Assembly: GCF_000801105.2 (NCBI RefSeq)
Contig: NC_079514.1
Location: 8,804,001-8,868,000, forward strand
Length of the DNA stretch: 64,000 bases
Source: Raphanus sativus
Lineage: Eukaryota > Streptophyta > Magnoliopsida > Brassicales > Brassicaceae
Direction of reading: 5' to 3'
The position numbers and the translations under genes were made by a program. A model generated the notes under the pieces. The model was not told the DNA's origin and searched no databases. It saw nothing but the letters and a program-made list of their open reading frames with translations. Below are positions 41,709 to 54,587 of the stretch, piece after piece. How positions within the stretch are numbered: the stretch's first letter is position 1; each line of letters begins with the position of its first letter.

Positions 41709-44700
41709 TGTGCGTACATAAAACATTAACACAAAACTCAGTGTAAACTGTTGTTCCAATCTTTGGTCACATTCCAGTAAAAGTGAACATTAACTTGTTA
41801 GATTCATAAATCGATAACAATACCCCGAACCGCTTGTCGTAGCCCTTTATGTCCTAATGCATTTGGTGATGGTGGATGTGTTAGCTGAACATTATGTGGA
41901 ACCCGCATCTCCGATGAATGCCCTGTGATGCACATCGATCCTGACCCGTCTTGTTGCCAGTAGACTTCAACCATTACTCCACTTGGATTCTCTGCGTTTT
42001 CTGTGTCAGGGATCCCAACAAATCTGGCTCCCACGGGTATCTGTACATTGACCATATAACTTATTAGAATTCCTCAACTATGTTTCATTTTGAACTAATA
42101 AAATGTATATAATATACATATGTAGTTGGATATACCTCTAGTGAGATGCCAGATTCTAACTCGAGAGTAACCATGGTTCCTTCAACGGTTGCACTTTCCA
42201 GTTCAGCTCGTCTAGCTATGTTCAGAAACACTTCTTCAAGAGTTGCAAGCCCGAGCTGTATGTCTGAGATTCCAAACTCAGATTCTCTGTTTTCTAGCTC
42301 CTCGAAAAACCCCTATTTGTGGAGAAAAGGATGATGAATATCATAGGTAGATGAAGACCATGATATCATATATTAGAGCTTTTTTCTGATACATCCTTAC
42401 CGTAAGAAGTTTCTCTTTGTCGTGGGGGATAACAAAAGTCATGAAAGCCTTGTTTTCATCTGCTGGCTCAACTTTCAAATGCTGCATATAATCATTCTTC
42501 TTTAGGTCAAAAATAAATCTTATTTAGGTCAAATCGGCCATATTAAAAAACGTTTGAGTGTGTATGCGTGCCTCGTTAAAGAATCTCTTCACTGGCTCAT
42601 GCAAATCTCCAGAAGCACTGCTATTGTCCTTTTTGCTTTCAACGAAGCTAACGGTAGCAACAAAACCAGTTCCGAAGCGAGATTTTAACCTGATTGAGGT
42701 ACCAATGCAGCGGAGCCTGCCCTTAGCCATGATCCCTATTCGGTCGCTTAAAATATCAGCTTCTTCCATGGAATGCGTGGTCAGTATGATGGCACGGCCT
42801 TTCTTTGAATCTTGTATAATGTCCCACACATGTCTCCTCGTGATAGGGTCCATGCCAGTTGTCTACAATCCGTATATAAGTACACCATCTTAAATCAATT
42901 TGTATGTATAGATAATTAATAAACACATTAAAAGAGGAGTTAGCATGTGACATGCCGGTTCATCTAGGAAGACCAGCTTGGGATCACCAATGAGTGCAAC
43001 TGCAACACTGAGTCGGCGCTTCATCCCACCACTGTAGCTTCCTGCTCTAACTTTGGCCGCTCCTGTCAGTTTTACATCGGCCAGTAACTTCTCAGCGGTC
43101 TGTAAAAAAAAAACAAGTTAGTAAAAGACATGTAAAGAAGTGTGCATAAATTTTCAATTCAATCACTAGACATCCCAGCAACATTTATGAGATGATATTC
43201 AGGTGACATAGTACCGAGTTGATAGATGCAGGCGGCAACCCTTTGATGCTAGCAAAGAGGTGGAGGTGTTCTTCACTTGATAAAGCATCCCAAAGGATAT
43301 CAAACTGTAAGAAAAAAGACATGAAACACATTTACGCTGAACAATTACACTATTGTCGAAGAAGCTCCGTTGTTATTAAGTAAACTGAAACTTATCTACC
43401 TGAGGACACACTCCTATCATTTTACGAATGTTCGACATACCAACAGAGCTTCTTACGGAATCTCCATATATAAGAGCTGTTTTAATTCAAATCAAATTGA
43501 TCTTTGTTAATTATTAGAATGGTTAAAATAAGTTTTGGAAACTAGCTTCTTGTCATGCAGATCCTTACCATCCCCACCAGTAATTGGATTTATGCCAGTC
43601 AAACAGCTGATAGAAGTTGTCTTCCCTGCACCATTGGGTCCAAGAAGACAAAACAACTGGTCTTTGGCTATATTCATCCATAAACCCTAAACATATTCCA
43701 TGATCTATTTTAGCCAAAAAAAAAACGAATGGAACTGTTGCTGTAAATTACATTTTCATGTAAGTTGCTGTAAATTACATTTTCATGTAAGAAACGATAA
43801 GGGACAATGATCATATTAGGCTTTGTGCAATAGTCATGACATATAATATAAAACCCACTAACTTTGTCAACAAGAACGATTACCTTTACAGCATGAAAAG
43901 GAGATGTTTTGGTGCATTTACAACAACCAAGTTTTGTAGTTCCTGGATATGTCTTAGCAAGACCATGAATCTGAACTGCAATGCTAGGATCGACTATTCC
44001 ATCCATTGCTTGTTGCTTAACTAGTGTCTCCTCTTCAAGCACATCCTCGTCCTCTGGCGCTACATGCTCAACGGGTGGAACTGAACCAATACAGCTAAAA
44101 ATGCTGCCTTCTGTAAAGTGTATATAGGAGCATGATTGGGGTTTATATTTTCCAACAAAGTAAACGACTGCTCAGGAGACCTATGAGGAGACAATACCTT
44201 CCACTTTATTGCCTCCTTTACCAGTCCAGTAACCAGGTGTTAAAAAATAGAAGATGGGTTTTCTTACACCGGACGCGTTGGGAATGATATTGTCAAAGTA
44301 GATGGCGAGAACAAACCAGAAAAGGAATGTCCCAACTTGCCACTGGTAGATAATATCCTACAAAAAGATTTTCAAGTAGTGGTTTGAGAAAAAAAGAGTT
44401 AAGAAAGTATTTAATGAATGTCCGTCCACATACAATTGAAAGTACACAAGTTGACATGCCCCCTTCACATACAGCTCTTTCACTCCAGCTAATTCCAGAA
44501 CTTGCTGGAGTTGAAGTTGCATCAAGAAGAAGCTTAAGTCCCGCAGAAAAAGTGTTGGGTGGGAAGAGTGACCAAATCGCCCGGCGAGAAGCAGGATAAG
44601 CGTTGGAGTAAGGGAATCCAGTAGCTGATACAATCTGAGCATTTAGAAATGGTAACTAGTAAGAAGAAGTCGTACACGATTTGAGGAACTAGGTTAAAGC

Positions 44701-45559
44701 TAAGAGAATCAAACCTGTGTGATAAAGCCAATGAGAAACACAAGGAAACCAACTGTTGTAGCTGAAGATGATTTGCTAATGAAAGATGATAGCACGAACG
44801 CTAGGCCAATCTAGTAACACAAAGGATAGATAAGTTTTAAGTGATAACCCAGAAATAATCAATGGAAAATAATTAAGAATGATGAGGATCTTTAATTACC
44901 ATATTAAACTGAAAAAGTAAGAAAAGTAGGAAGACAACAAAAAAACTGTTTTTCAAGAAAAAGGCGAATCGGAACATCATTCCAAAGAGGACTAAGAAGA
45001 GTGATGATACAAATGTAAGGAGTCCTTCCCATGTGAGCCATGATAACCAATAAGCTGTATCAAAAACTCCCATCATTGTCATGGCCTGACGAAGTTTTAG
45101 CTCTTTCTCCGTAACAAGAGAACCGAGCTGGAGAACAAAGCCAAACATGGAGAAGGCAAGAAAAAAGATTGGTCCCATTACTTTGAGTGCAGAGATAGCT
45201 TCAGCTATAATAGCTGGCCGTGCAAATTCTTTAAATCCAAAACCCCAGCCAAACTTTGGATCTGAAATAGTGAAAATACAAAAAAAAAAAGTCAAAAAGA
45301 AGACATGTACATTTATGGATTTCCAACTAAAAAGTAATTAAAAACTAATTGATGATAAGTGAATTTGTAGACATTTCAACTTATTAGTACTAGTTATGAG
45401 TTTTTCAATTTTCAATATGATACTTTGTCTCTAAGCTCAAAGGTTTCAAGATGGTACCTCCAATTAAAGACCTCGCAATCTCACGCTCTGCAGCTATTTG
45501 AAGAGGAACAAGGAACTTAAAAGTTGGATCTTCAACACGACCACGTTTTTTCTCCGATG

Positions 45560-45562
45560 AGG
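45560..45562. repeat. Left 3-bp target-site duplication (AGG) of the CACTA element
   Basis: AGG at 45560-45562 is repeated at 49337-49339; unit A has a single AGG in GATGAGGAATTTG. Confidence 0.9.
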
Positions 45563-46713
45563 CACTACAGGAAATATGAGTATCAATAGCAGAATATGAT
45601 AGCGTTTTTTGTTATTGTGCTATGGTTGATATACCTCTTACTTTTAGATAGCGTTTGTGAAAGTTCAAACGCTATGTTTGGTTTGTCCGATTTTAAATCT
45701 GTATAATTGTGTCCAAATAGCTACAACATTTAACTACATTATATCTTTAGTAAAATTGAAGCAAATATAGCTATGGATTTTGTTACAAATGCTTGATTCA
45801 AATATATAAATGAACAAAGATTTATTATTCATACAAAAATATGACTATCTAAAAGCTCCTGAAACATTATCTTATTATAAGAAATCTGATCTTATCATAC
45901 ATAACAAAAATTTTGATTTTAAACATCTAGTACACACAAGAAGCTAAACAAATATGTGAAAACTAAAAACATAACAAAAATTGAAGCTGTGGCAAGAAGA
46001 CATCAAACTCGTTTGTTTGTTTGATGGTTTTCATAGAGTCGGATGTAGCTGCCACCTCAGTTGGTTGTGTTTGTGCTTGGGGATGCGTTGATTTTATATG
46101 GTTTCTCAGCTTCTGGTACAGGTGATACTGTGACACCTTTAGCTTCACGTGAAAGGGACAGTTGCTTGCTCATCTTGTTGACAGCTCCTGTCATATTGAT
46201 CAAATCTCACTCCAACTATCCTGAAAAGTAAAACTAATGGCTGGTGGATTGATGGATCATAATTTTCTATGTGCGTTGTTCCAAGTCCAAACACAAACAT
46301 ACCATCGCTTGTCAATGAGCATCTATCACAACAAAAGAACCTTTAGTGAAACATTTCCCAAAACCATTTCACACAAACCAGCAAACCAGTGATAAGAAAC
46401 AATCCTAATCGAGGACTAGTAAAGAACAATCATTTGTCCCCAAACCAAAACCCTAATCCTGCTCTGAACCAAATTGAAACCGTAAGCTAAAAAGCCCCAA
46501 ATCGAAACTCTAATCGTATACTGACCCAGATCAAAACCCTAATCTGAAACAAGTCATAAAAGAAGAAGAAGAACCAGCAGAGGAGATTTAATTCGGGTGG
46601 TCGTAGCCGACGACGATTCGAGAGTGGTCCGGTGGAACCCATGAGGATTCTAGTCAGAGGAGAGAACGTGAAGGAGAGTCGGAGTTGACTCGTTGGTGTC
46701 AAGAGAGAACGGA

Positions 46714-46746
<33 letters not shown>

Positions 46747-47694
46747 TTCAATTTTTTTTTCTAAAGGGATAGAATTTAGAGTTTGTGGGATGTTTCGTAC
46801 ATTAATGATGAATTTGGAGCAAAATAAATTAGAGCCAAAACCCAAAATATTATTGGAGCCAAATATTATGGAGGGAAATATAATTGGAACCAAATATTAT
46901 TCTACTGTAATCCCTAAACTATAAATTTTCACATTTTAAAGTGTAATCCTTTAACTCTTAAGATATACTATAGTTTGGATTTAAATTTAGAATTTGAATA
47001 TAAGTTTAGTGAACAGATTTATTGCTTAGAGAATAAAATTAGAGATTTAGGGTATATGGTATGGAATATAGGGTTTGGGTTTAAGAATAAGATTTATATA
47101 TGTATCAATTTATTTTAATTTTATCTATCTAGGTTATATATATTGTTAGAAAAATTTAATATGCAGTAGTGTTCTGACTTCTAATCTTTTAAAACTTGAG
47201 CTTAATATATCATACCCTAAACTATACACTTAGATATATCATAGACTAAATTAATAATACACTCTAAAGATATATACCCATATATTTTAATTTATATTTT
47301 AATTATAACAAAATTTGTATTTTAATTTATATGTTTGAGTGTAAAATTAAAAGATAAAAGTGATAATTAGAGTTTTGATATGTAATATATATAAATATAT
47401 AAATATATAATAGGTTATATATTGGTGTATCTCAAACCCTAAACTCCAAACCTAAAATCATACCTCTAACTCTAAACCTCAAAACTTAACCCCAGATCCT
47501 TCAAACCCTAAACCCCAAACCTTAGTATATACCTAAAATATATAGAACATTTTAAAAATCTATAGCTATATAGGTCATAACTTTCAAATACAAAACTATA
47601 AATCTAATAGCATAAACCACATACCTTTAACACCAAACCCTATACCATAAATACTAATCTTCACATTCTAATAATCTAATCCCAAACGTATTCT

Positions 47695-47730
<36 letters not shown>

Positions 47731-49336
47731 TACCCCAAACTATACACTTATATACCATACCCTAAACTATACACTAGTATATGTATTTTTTTGTCACACA
47801 CACTTATATATGTCATACCCTAAATTAATCATACACTCTAAACTCTAACCAAAAAAATTAAATTCTAATCTTTTATTATTTTAAAATTTTTAATTTCAAA
47901 TCTTAAGTCCAATACCCTAACTCTAAACTCTAAATGTATATCTTAAAATTGGTATTTTAAAACATAACTCCAAATTTTAGATTTAAATTCTAAAATTAGT
48001 TTTTTCAAACTTTAACTTAAAATCACAATCTTTAAACAATAAGTCTATTTTCATTAACCTTAATTTCAATTTTCTACAAATATTTTGTGACTTTCTGTAT
48101 TAAAAAGAAAACAAAATAATAAAAAAATCTGATTGGTCAAAAACTGACCACTAAGGTGCAAGTGCGAGGATCACACTTTCTTTTAACCACAGCCAATAGA
48201 TTAAACTAAATCCAATGGCCAATAATGAACAAACTTAAAATGTGTTTCTTCTAAAAACCAAATCGACATTGTGTTCTCTATCCTTTTTCGATCTTCTTCA
48301 TCCTTACACAACCACCATCACTATAACCTCTGACGCCGCCATCTCGCCGTCAATGAAGCTATCTCAACCACCATAAGCTCAGCCGCTGCCACCATCATCT
48401 TCATCTCGATCTCCTTGTTCTCTACTAAACCTCACCACCAGACTTTGCCTTCGTGTCCACCACAGCTCGTCGTCGTTACAACCACAGCTCCGTCGTCACC
48501 ACCATAGCTTCGTCCAGAGGCTACGATGAAGAAATCATTTCACCTCTTCACCACAACGACAGGTAAACTCACTTCCTTTATCTGTTATCTCTGTCTTTTC
48601 ATCTTCCTATATACTTGTAATCGAATTTTTGTTTTGTTTACAGATCTAAGAAGGAACAGGGAAGGAGAAGAAGTTGTGTTACAGAGCAGCGTATCCGCTT
48701 TAAGGAGATATCTTTCCGGAGTCGGAACGAGCCGGAGTCGGAACGAGGGAGTGGAGTCGGACCTGTGTTGGATTCTGTAGGAGAGATGTTGACACGGGAA
48801 GGAGAATTGGTGGAGGAGTTTGTGATGCTGGATAATGGAAGCGTGTTTGAAAGCGTTGACGGTGGAGGATCCAGTAAAGGTGGCGGCGAGGTGGAGCTCT
48901 GCGAAGATTAGGGATATTAGGTTTTTTTTTTGGTTTACAATTAAACCAAATTTGTTTTTTTTAATGTTTTTTTGTTTAATGTGTAAACTGATTTAATTGT
49001 AAACTGATTATTATTAATGAATAGATTTTAAATTTATTTTCTAAATTGATTTTTGATCTAATTTGAATCATTTATTTTAAATTAATTAGTTTTTAATCAA
49101 TTAATTAATTTTAAATCAATTAATTTATTTAATTATAATATTATAATATTATAAATATTAATTATTGCATTCAAACTAACGCTATTGTTATAAACTTAAT
49201 AATAGCACAACCGAAAACCGCTATTAAAAGGGTCGGACCTATTATAACGGGCGATGTCAGAGCGTCCAAGGAAGCGCTATTAAAAATGAATCATAGCGCT
49301 TTTCGTCCGCTATTACTACCCATATTTCCTGTAGTG
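45563..49336. mobile_element. CACTA (En/Spm-type) DNA transposon inside ABCA2-B exon 2
   Basis: The perfect 16-bp terminal inverted repeats CACTACAGGAAATATG and CATATTTCCTGTAGTG, with a 3-bp AGG duplication, define the element exactly. Sub-terminal regions carry repeated TAGCG/CGCTA motifs in both orientations, as in this superfamily, where they bind the transposase. The 3.8-kb interior has no full transposase, so it is probably non-autonomous. It contains short ORFs (reverse 45963-46148), a GA microsatellite (46722-46746), degenerate CCCTAAAC-rich tracts (about 47430-47960) and a GC-rich gene-like segment at 48250-48910. Confidence 0.95.
48250..48910 (+). other. Gene-like, possibly captured segment inside the CACTA element
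   Basis: This stretch is much richer in GC than the rest of the element. From ATG 48526 it reads MKKSFHLFTTTT, then meets a plausible intron (donor ACAG|GTAAAC near 48562, acceptor TTTACAG near 48642), then a purine-rich ORF. The reading frame 48526-48780 runs through the intron. I do not recognise the protein. A captured host exon pair or the element's own leader exon are both possible. Confidence 0.35.
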
Positions 49337-49931
49337 AGGAATTTGTCTGAACTCCATAGCTGATTATTGTAGCATTCCTTTCCACAAAATGCAAAGCTCC
49401 TGGGACTTGCAAAGGATGTGACATAAACCATGCATCGACCTCCTCAGGTGCTTTGAATGATTGAACCTGAGAAAAACACACACACACACATACACAAGAG
49501 AAACATTTCAGCACCTTTATTAAGTTAAAACTAAAAATAACCAAACATAATAAGAACCTAACCTTGTTGGTCGGAATTGGTCTCCCCGGATTGTTAGCCA
49601 TGATTGCAGAGACGATGTCAGTCACACGACGGCTATCGTTACCACTCCATAAGAAGTCGTAGCAAGGAAGCTTCACGAAGAACTTATCCTCACAAGGAAG
49701 AATAGGCGGCGAAAACAGAAGCGTGGGATCGGTTACGTTCTTGTAGGCACTTGAGGATGCTTCGCTCGCCTTCATAGCTTCCTCGATACAGAATATGACA
49801 AGGATGAAGAAGAATGATGAGAAAAGCTGAAGACACGTAGATCTCATGTTCCTCCATGATAGCAGCAGGTTCTTCTTAAACAACGCCGTGAACTGCTGAT
49901 ACAGAAGCGGTAAACCTTGTTGCAAAACCAT

Positions 49932-50238
49932 TATCAAGATTTTTTTTGGTTAGTTTTCAAAAAACATAATATGAGAAACGTTTTCTCTTCTGTTAATTCT
50001 ATACCTATTCTATATCTAAGAATACGTAAGGTAACATCTAAAAAAAAGGTTTACGGACATGCGATCTTTTCTTTCCAATTTTTAAGGTCCACGTTAAACT
50101 ATGTTTATTTCACATATGACCTATTTTGGGCAGTTCTATTTGTTTATTTTTTTCCTTATAATTGATTATATATTGTGATCTTTCATCTTCAATTTTTAAT
50201 GGTTTGACTATTCTCCCACGTTTTTTCTTTCTTCATTG
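49932..50238. promoter_or_regulatory. Bidirectional promoter between ABCA2 and ABCA3, unit B
   Basis: 307 bp between divergent start codons, apparently the same sequence as 8352-8658. Here the ABCA3 side drives an intact gene and the ABCA2 side a disrupted one. Confidence 0.55.
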
Positions 50239-53200
50239 ATGGCTGATCCTAGTCCCGCAAGTTTTGGGACGCAGGCAAATGCGTTACTCAGGAAAAACTT
50301 AACGTACCAGGTCGGTTTTCTCTGATAATTATTAGGCGGTCCTGAAATTTTAAAGGTTATAAGTAATTAGTATTAGTTCTTCTTTTTTTCACAAATTTGG
50401 AAACGTATGTGCAGGACTACCCTGGTTATTATCCCCTAATTGTTATGTAAAACTATCTTTTTTATTAAACTCATGGAAATTGAACTGCAGAGGAAACATA
50501 TATGGACGAATGTTAGGCTCATCCTAGTTCCACTCTTCCTCTGCTTAATTCTCCTAGCGATTCAGCATGTGATGGATGCGCTCATGAAGAGTGTCTCTGA
50601 TATGGCTGGTGACTGTAAAAGTAACCCTAATTTATCTGGTGGTAAGTGTCCCATCCCAAACCCTCCAATGTTGCCTCCCATGTTGCAGATTCCACAACAT
50701 GAACTCCGTTCTGTTAAAACCGATTTTCTTCCCTACAAAGACCTCCCTGACAAGTCATGTAGAGGAACAATGGGAGGATCTTGTCCTGTAACTATACTTA
50801 TGACTGGTGACAAACAGCCCCTTGGTAAATGTATATACTTCTCTTCCTTGTTTGATAAGTAACTTTTATTTCTCCTTGTTGCATGCGAAACTTACCCAAG
50901 CGTGTTCTCTTTCAGCTTTATCCGCGAATATATTTTCTACCTCTTTCGCGGTTAATTCCTCCGACCTCTTGCCTACTTTAGCCAATAATGTCTTGGTATG
51001 TCTTTCTTTTTGAGGCTGCTATGGCCATCTCTGAGATTTATGGAGTCTGAAACAATTACTAAACCATTTTTCTTTTAATCATTTGGAGGCCTAATTATAT
51101 ATACATATTAACCATTAATATTTTGGAGGCCATAGGTGAATGTTTAATCTGGCTAATGCTCATGACCACCTCTGGATATATATGTCTGAATTTGAGTGCA
51201 AGAGTCTACATTCATTCCATCTCCTTTTTTTCAGGGCACAACAATCGCAGCAGATAAAAACAATTACGCAGATCCAGGGCTTGCCTCAGGTCTCCCTATC
51301 TACAGTATCCAACCTCTTTGCAATGCAAACTCTACATGGCCACTCTCTCTTGAAAAAATCCAGACAGGTATTTCTTTTACCTCTTGCTTGTGATGTAACT
51401 GATGTTCAAAGGGAAAGTTTGACTTGAGAGATGATAAACTAACCTGAATTGGTTCGTGTCCTAAATATCCCCCCAGAGGTGAAGTGTGTTCAAGGGTTGT
51501 GTCTCTGGAGAAATAACTCTGCAGATGTCAATAATGAGCTTTTCAAGGGTAGTTATAGGGGAAACCCTGCTGGAATTACAAATGAGATCGCTGCAGGTTT
51601 CGAATTTTTCTTCCATATATTACATTTTATGTACTATCTTCATCGCGTATACTTAGGATCCACCTCAACTTTTCTATGCATTAGCATACGATCTCATGAG
51701 TACGGATAAGAGGAACTTCAATGTGACCATCTGGTATAACTCAACCTACAAAGACGAGTTTTCAATTGGGCCTGTGAAGCTGGTCCGAGTTCCCCGATCT
51801 ATCAATCTGGTACAATATATTGTACTCTCAAGACATATGCATCCACTTACAATCGTGTTTCTCTCATTGTTAACATATGCCTCTGCAGATATCAAATGCT
51901 TATCTAAAGTTTCTGAAAGGCCCCGGGATAAGGATATTATTTGAGTTTGTCAAAGAAGTTCCTAAACACGCAACTATATTGAACACTGACATAGCGTCCT
52001 TGCTTGGTCCACTTTTCTTCACTTGGGTTGTTCTTCTTTTGTTCCCTGTAAGTTCTCTCCTACCAGAGACTTGAATGTTTTTAATTATTCCTTTGTATGT
52101 AAATGACTAGCTATAAATCTTGCAGGTGATCTTGACATCATTGGTGTATGAGAAACAAGAACGTCTAAGAATTATAATGAAAATGCATGGCTTAAGCGAT
52201 GGTCCGTATTGGTTGATTTCATATGCCTATTTTCTAACTATATCCGTGTTGTATGTCGCTTCTTTGGTGATCTTCGGATCAGTAATAGGACTCAAGTACT
52301 TTCGGCTCAATACCTATAGCATCCAGTTCGTTTTCTATTTTATCTACTTGAATCTACAAATCGCTCTTTCCTTTCTTGTTTCTTCAATATTCTCAAAGGT
52401 TAAGACTGTTACAGGTAATAATAACATATTATTTTTCTCATCAAGAACATGCCAATGTTCAAAATTGAATGGTCTCTTTGTTTTTATGGATTAATTGTAG
52501 TCGTTGCTTACATAATTGTGTACGGTAGTGGGCTCTTGGGAAGCTTTCTCTTCCAAAAGATGCTTGAAACTCAGTCATTTCCGGGTAACCTTAACAAAAA
52601 AAAAATTAATATGCTCGTTTTTATCACTTACTTCTTATTTTTTGGTATATAATATCTATATGCCTTACAGAGGAATGGATTGTTGCCTTGGAATTGTATC
52701 CTGGGTTTTCTCTATACCGGGGGTTGTATGAGTTCTCACAATATGCCTCCAGGGGAAGTGGGATGAAGTGGCAAGATATCAGTGATAGTGGAATGGGTGA
52801 AGTTTTATGCATCATGTCGATAGAGTGGTTTCTGGCTCTCATCATAGCCTTCTATATTGATCAAGTTTTCTCATCTGGGAAGCACCCTTTCTTTTTCTTG
52901 AACCCTTCCAAGAAGTCTTCTTCTATACCAAGTAAGCCTACCGTGCAGAGGATGGATTCTAAAAAAGTCTCCATAGACATGGGGAAAATAGATGTCAGTC
53001 AGGAGGTATGTTTAACAAGTCATATTTTTGGGCTTTCCATGTGTTCTCTGATGTTAACATTAAATGAGATAATAAACAGAGGGAAAAGGTGCAACAATTG
53101 AGAAATGAAGGTAGCGCAGGGCACGCCATCTTGTGTGACAACTTGAAAAAAGTGTATCCAGGTAGAGATGGTAACCCTCCAAAAATGGCAGTAAGAGGGT

Positions 53201-54587
53201 TATATCTCGACGTTCCTTCAGGAGAATGCTTCGGCATGCTTGGACCTAATGGCGCTGGAAAAACATCCTTCATCAGTATGGTCAGTTTCGACAAAACAGT
53301 TTCACAAATAAACGTTATAGTGCGTCAAATTTTGTAATCTTTTACTGTATTTTTTGTTGTTTCCATAGATGACAGGGCTACTCAAACCTTCATCTGGAAC
53401 AGCATTGGTTCAGGGTTTGGACATATGCAAGGATATGAACAAAGTATACACTAGCATGGGCGTTTGCCCACAACACGAGTAAACACACACTTACAATTCT
53501 TCTGCATGTTCCTTCTTTACCAAGCAAATAAGAAACAGTTTAGAGAACAATTTCGGTTTTGTGGCATTCTCTTGGTTGTAGCTTGCTTTGGGAGACACTA
53601 ACAGGGAGAGAACATCTTCTCTTCTACGGGCGACTCAAGAACTTTAAGGGCTCTGCTCTAACGCATGTATATATATATCTGCCACACCTTGCTGTCTTAG
53701 TTTAGTTTCGTGTTATATATAATTCCAGAAGAAGACAATATTGTTAATTCATTGATACATAATCATTTCAAGGCCGTGGAAGAATCTCTAAAGAGTGTAA
53801 GCCTTTTCGACGGAGGAGTTGGCGACAAACCTGCTGGAAATTACAGTGGAGGTATGAAAAGGCGGCTTAGTGTCGCTATATCACTTATTGGGAACCCCAA
53901 GGTACATGCATTCTTGTTGCTTGTGTCGTGTTTTCAAGCAATTTGGTTATTAACAAGCCTAAGGTGTGATTAATCATTCTCTTAATTATTAGGTAGTTTA
54001 TTTGGATGAGCCAAGCACAGGACTTGATCCAGCCTCGAGGAAGAACTTATGGGATGTGATTCAGCGTGCAAAACAAAACACAGCAATTATCCTCACAAGT
54101 ATATACATACATATATTATTTTCTTAGATTATATATGGGATGTGCTTAAGTGTTCTTCTTAAATAGACTTAATCTTAACGTTAAGACTACGTTTTCAGCT
54201 CACTCGATGGAAGAAGCAGAGTTTCTATGCGATCGATTGGGAATATTCGTAGACGGGGCCTTGCAATGCATAGGAAACTCCAAGGAACTAAAGAGCAGAT
54301 ACGGTGGATCGTATGTGTTCACGATGACAACATCTTCAGAACATGAGGAAGATGTTGAGAGATTGGTATCAACTGTGTCTCCCAACGCCAAGAAAGTATA
54401 TCATCTCGCTGGTACACAGAAGTTCGAGCTCCCAAAGAACGAAGTTAGGATTGCTGAGGTGTTTAGGGCTGTAGAAAAGGCTAAATCCAACTTCACAGTC
54501 TTTGCTTGGGGACTTGCCGACACAACTCTCGAAGATGTCTTCATCAAAGTCGCTAAATCTGCTCAAGCCTTCATTTCCTTGTCTTGA
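50239..54587 (+). CDS. ABCA3: ABCA3-like half-size ABC transporter, unit B (intact)
   Basis: Sixteen exons join in frame to 918 codons: 50239-50310, 50491-50830, 50916-50995, 51235-51367, 51477-51596, 51685-51809, 51889-52047, 52126-52414, 52501-52584, 52671-53005, 53080-53280, 53369-53478, 53582-53666, 53773-53901, 53993-54098, 54199-54587. The N-terminal helix (TNVRLILVPLFLCLILLAI) is followed by a long lumenal loop with many Cys and Asn-X-Ser/Thr sites, a membrane cluster in exons 7-10, then the ATPase: Walker A GPNGAGKT near 634-641, signature YSGGMKRR near 735, Walker B VVYLDEP near 755-761 and THSMEEAEF. The ABCA3-8 clade of plant half transporters is expected to dimerise and move lipid-like substrates. 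Intron 6 lacks the LINE found in unit A. The exon 2 donor reads AAAT|GT where the pseudogene at 62371 has AAAG|GT. The paralogue number is inferred from adjacency to ABCA2. Confidence 0.87.

Larger units (their letters stand above)
41804..49931 (-). pseudogene. ABCA2: ABCA2-like half-size ABC transporter, unit B (split by a CACTA element)
   Basis: Same 15-exon gene as 3999-8351: 49563-49931, exon 2 in two parts (49337-49466 and 45458-45562), 44900-45261, 44715-44810, 44434-44634, 44198-44357, 43884-44110, 43569-43686, 43400-43476, 43215-43304, 42956-43099, 42572-42862, 42401-42481, 42136-42312, 41804-42040. Apart from the insertion every exon stays open, and by eye only about six bases differ from unit A over 2.86 kb. 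A 3,774-bp CACTA element sits in exon 2 after the codons for QTNSS, so the mature protein would be cut before the membrane cluster and nucleotide-binding domain unless the element is excised or spliced out. The near absence of other mutations means the disruption is recent. Its 5' half still faces the intact ABCA3-B. Confidence 0.88.

Noticed and set aside
44358..44642. Different frame of ABCA2-B exons 5-6 read as a 94-codon protein
   Set aside because: Out-of-frame reading of coding exons; the correct frame gives the ABCA membrane cluster.
46722..46746. GA repeat as a regulatory GAGA element
   Set aside because: A simple microsatellite inside a transposon; no evidence for regulatory use.
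45563..49336. CRISPR-like or satellite repeats from the TAGCG motifs
   Set aside because: The motifs are irregularly spaced near both ends of a CACTA element, where transposase-binding repeats are expected; no spacer structure.
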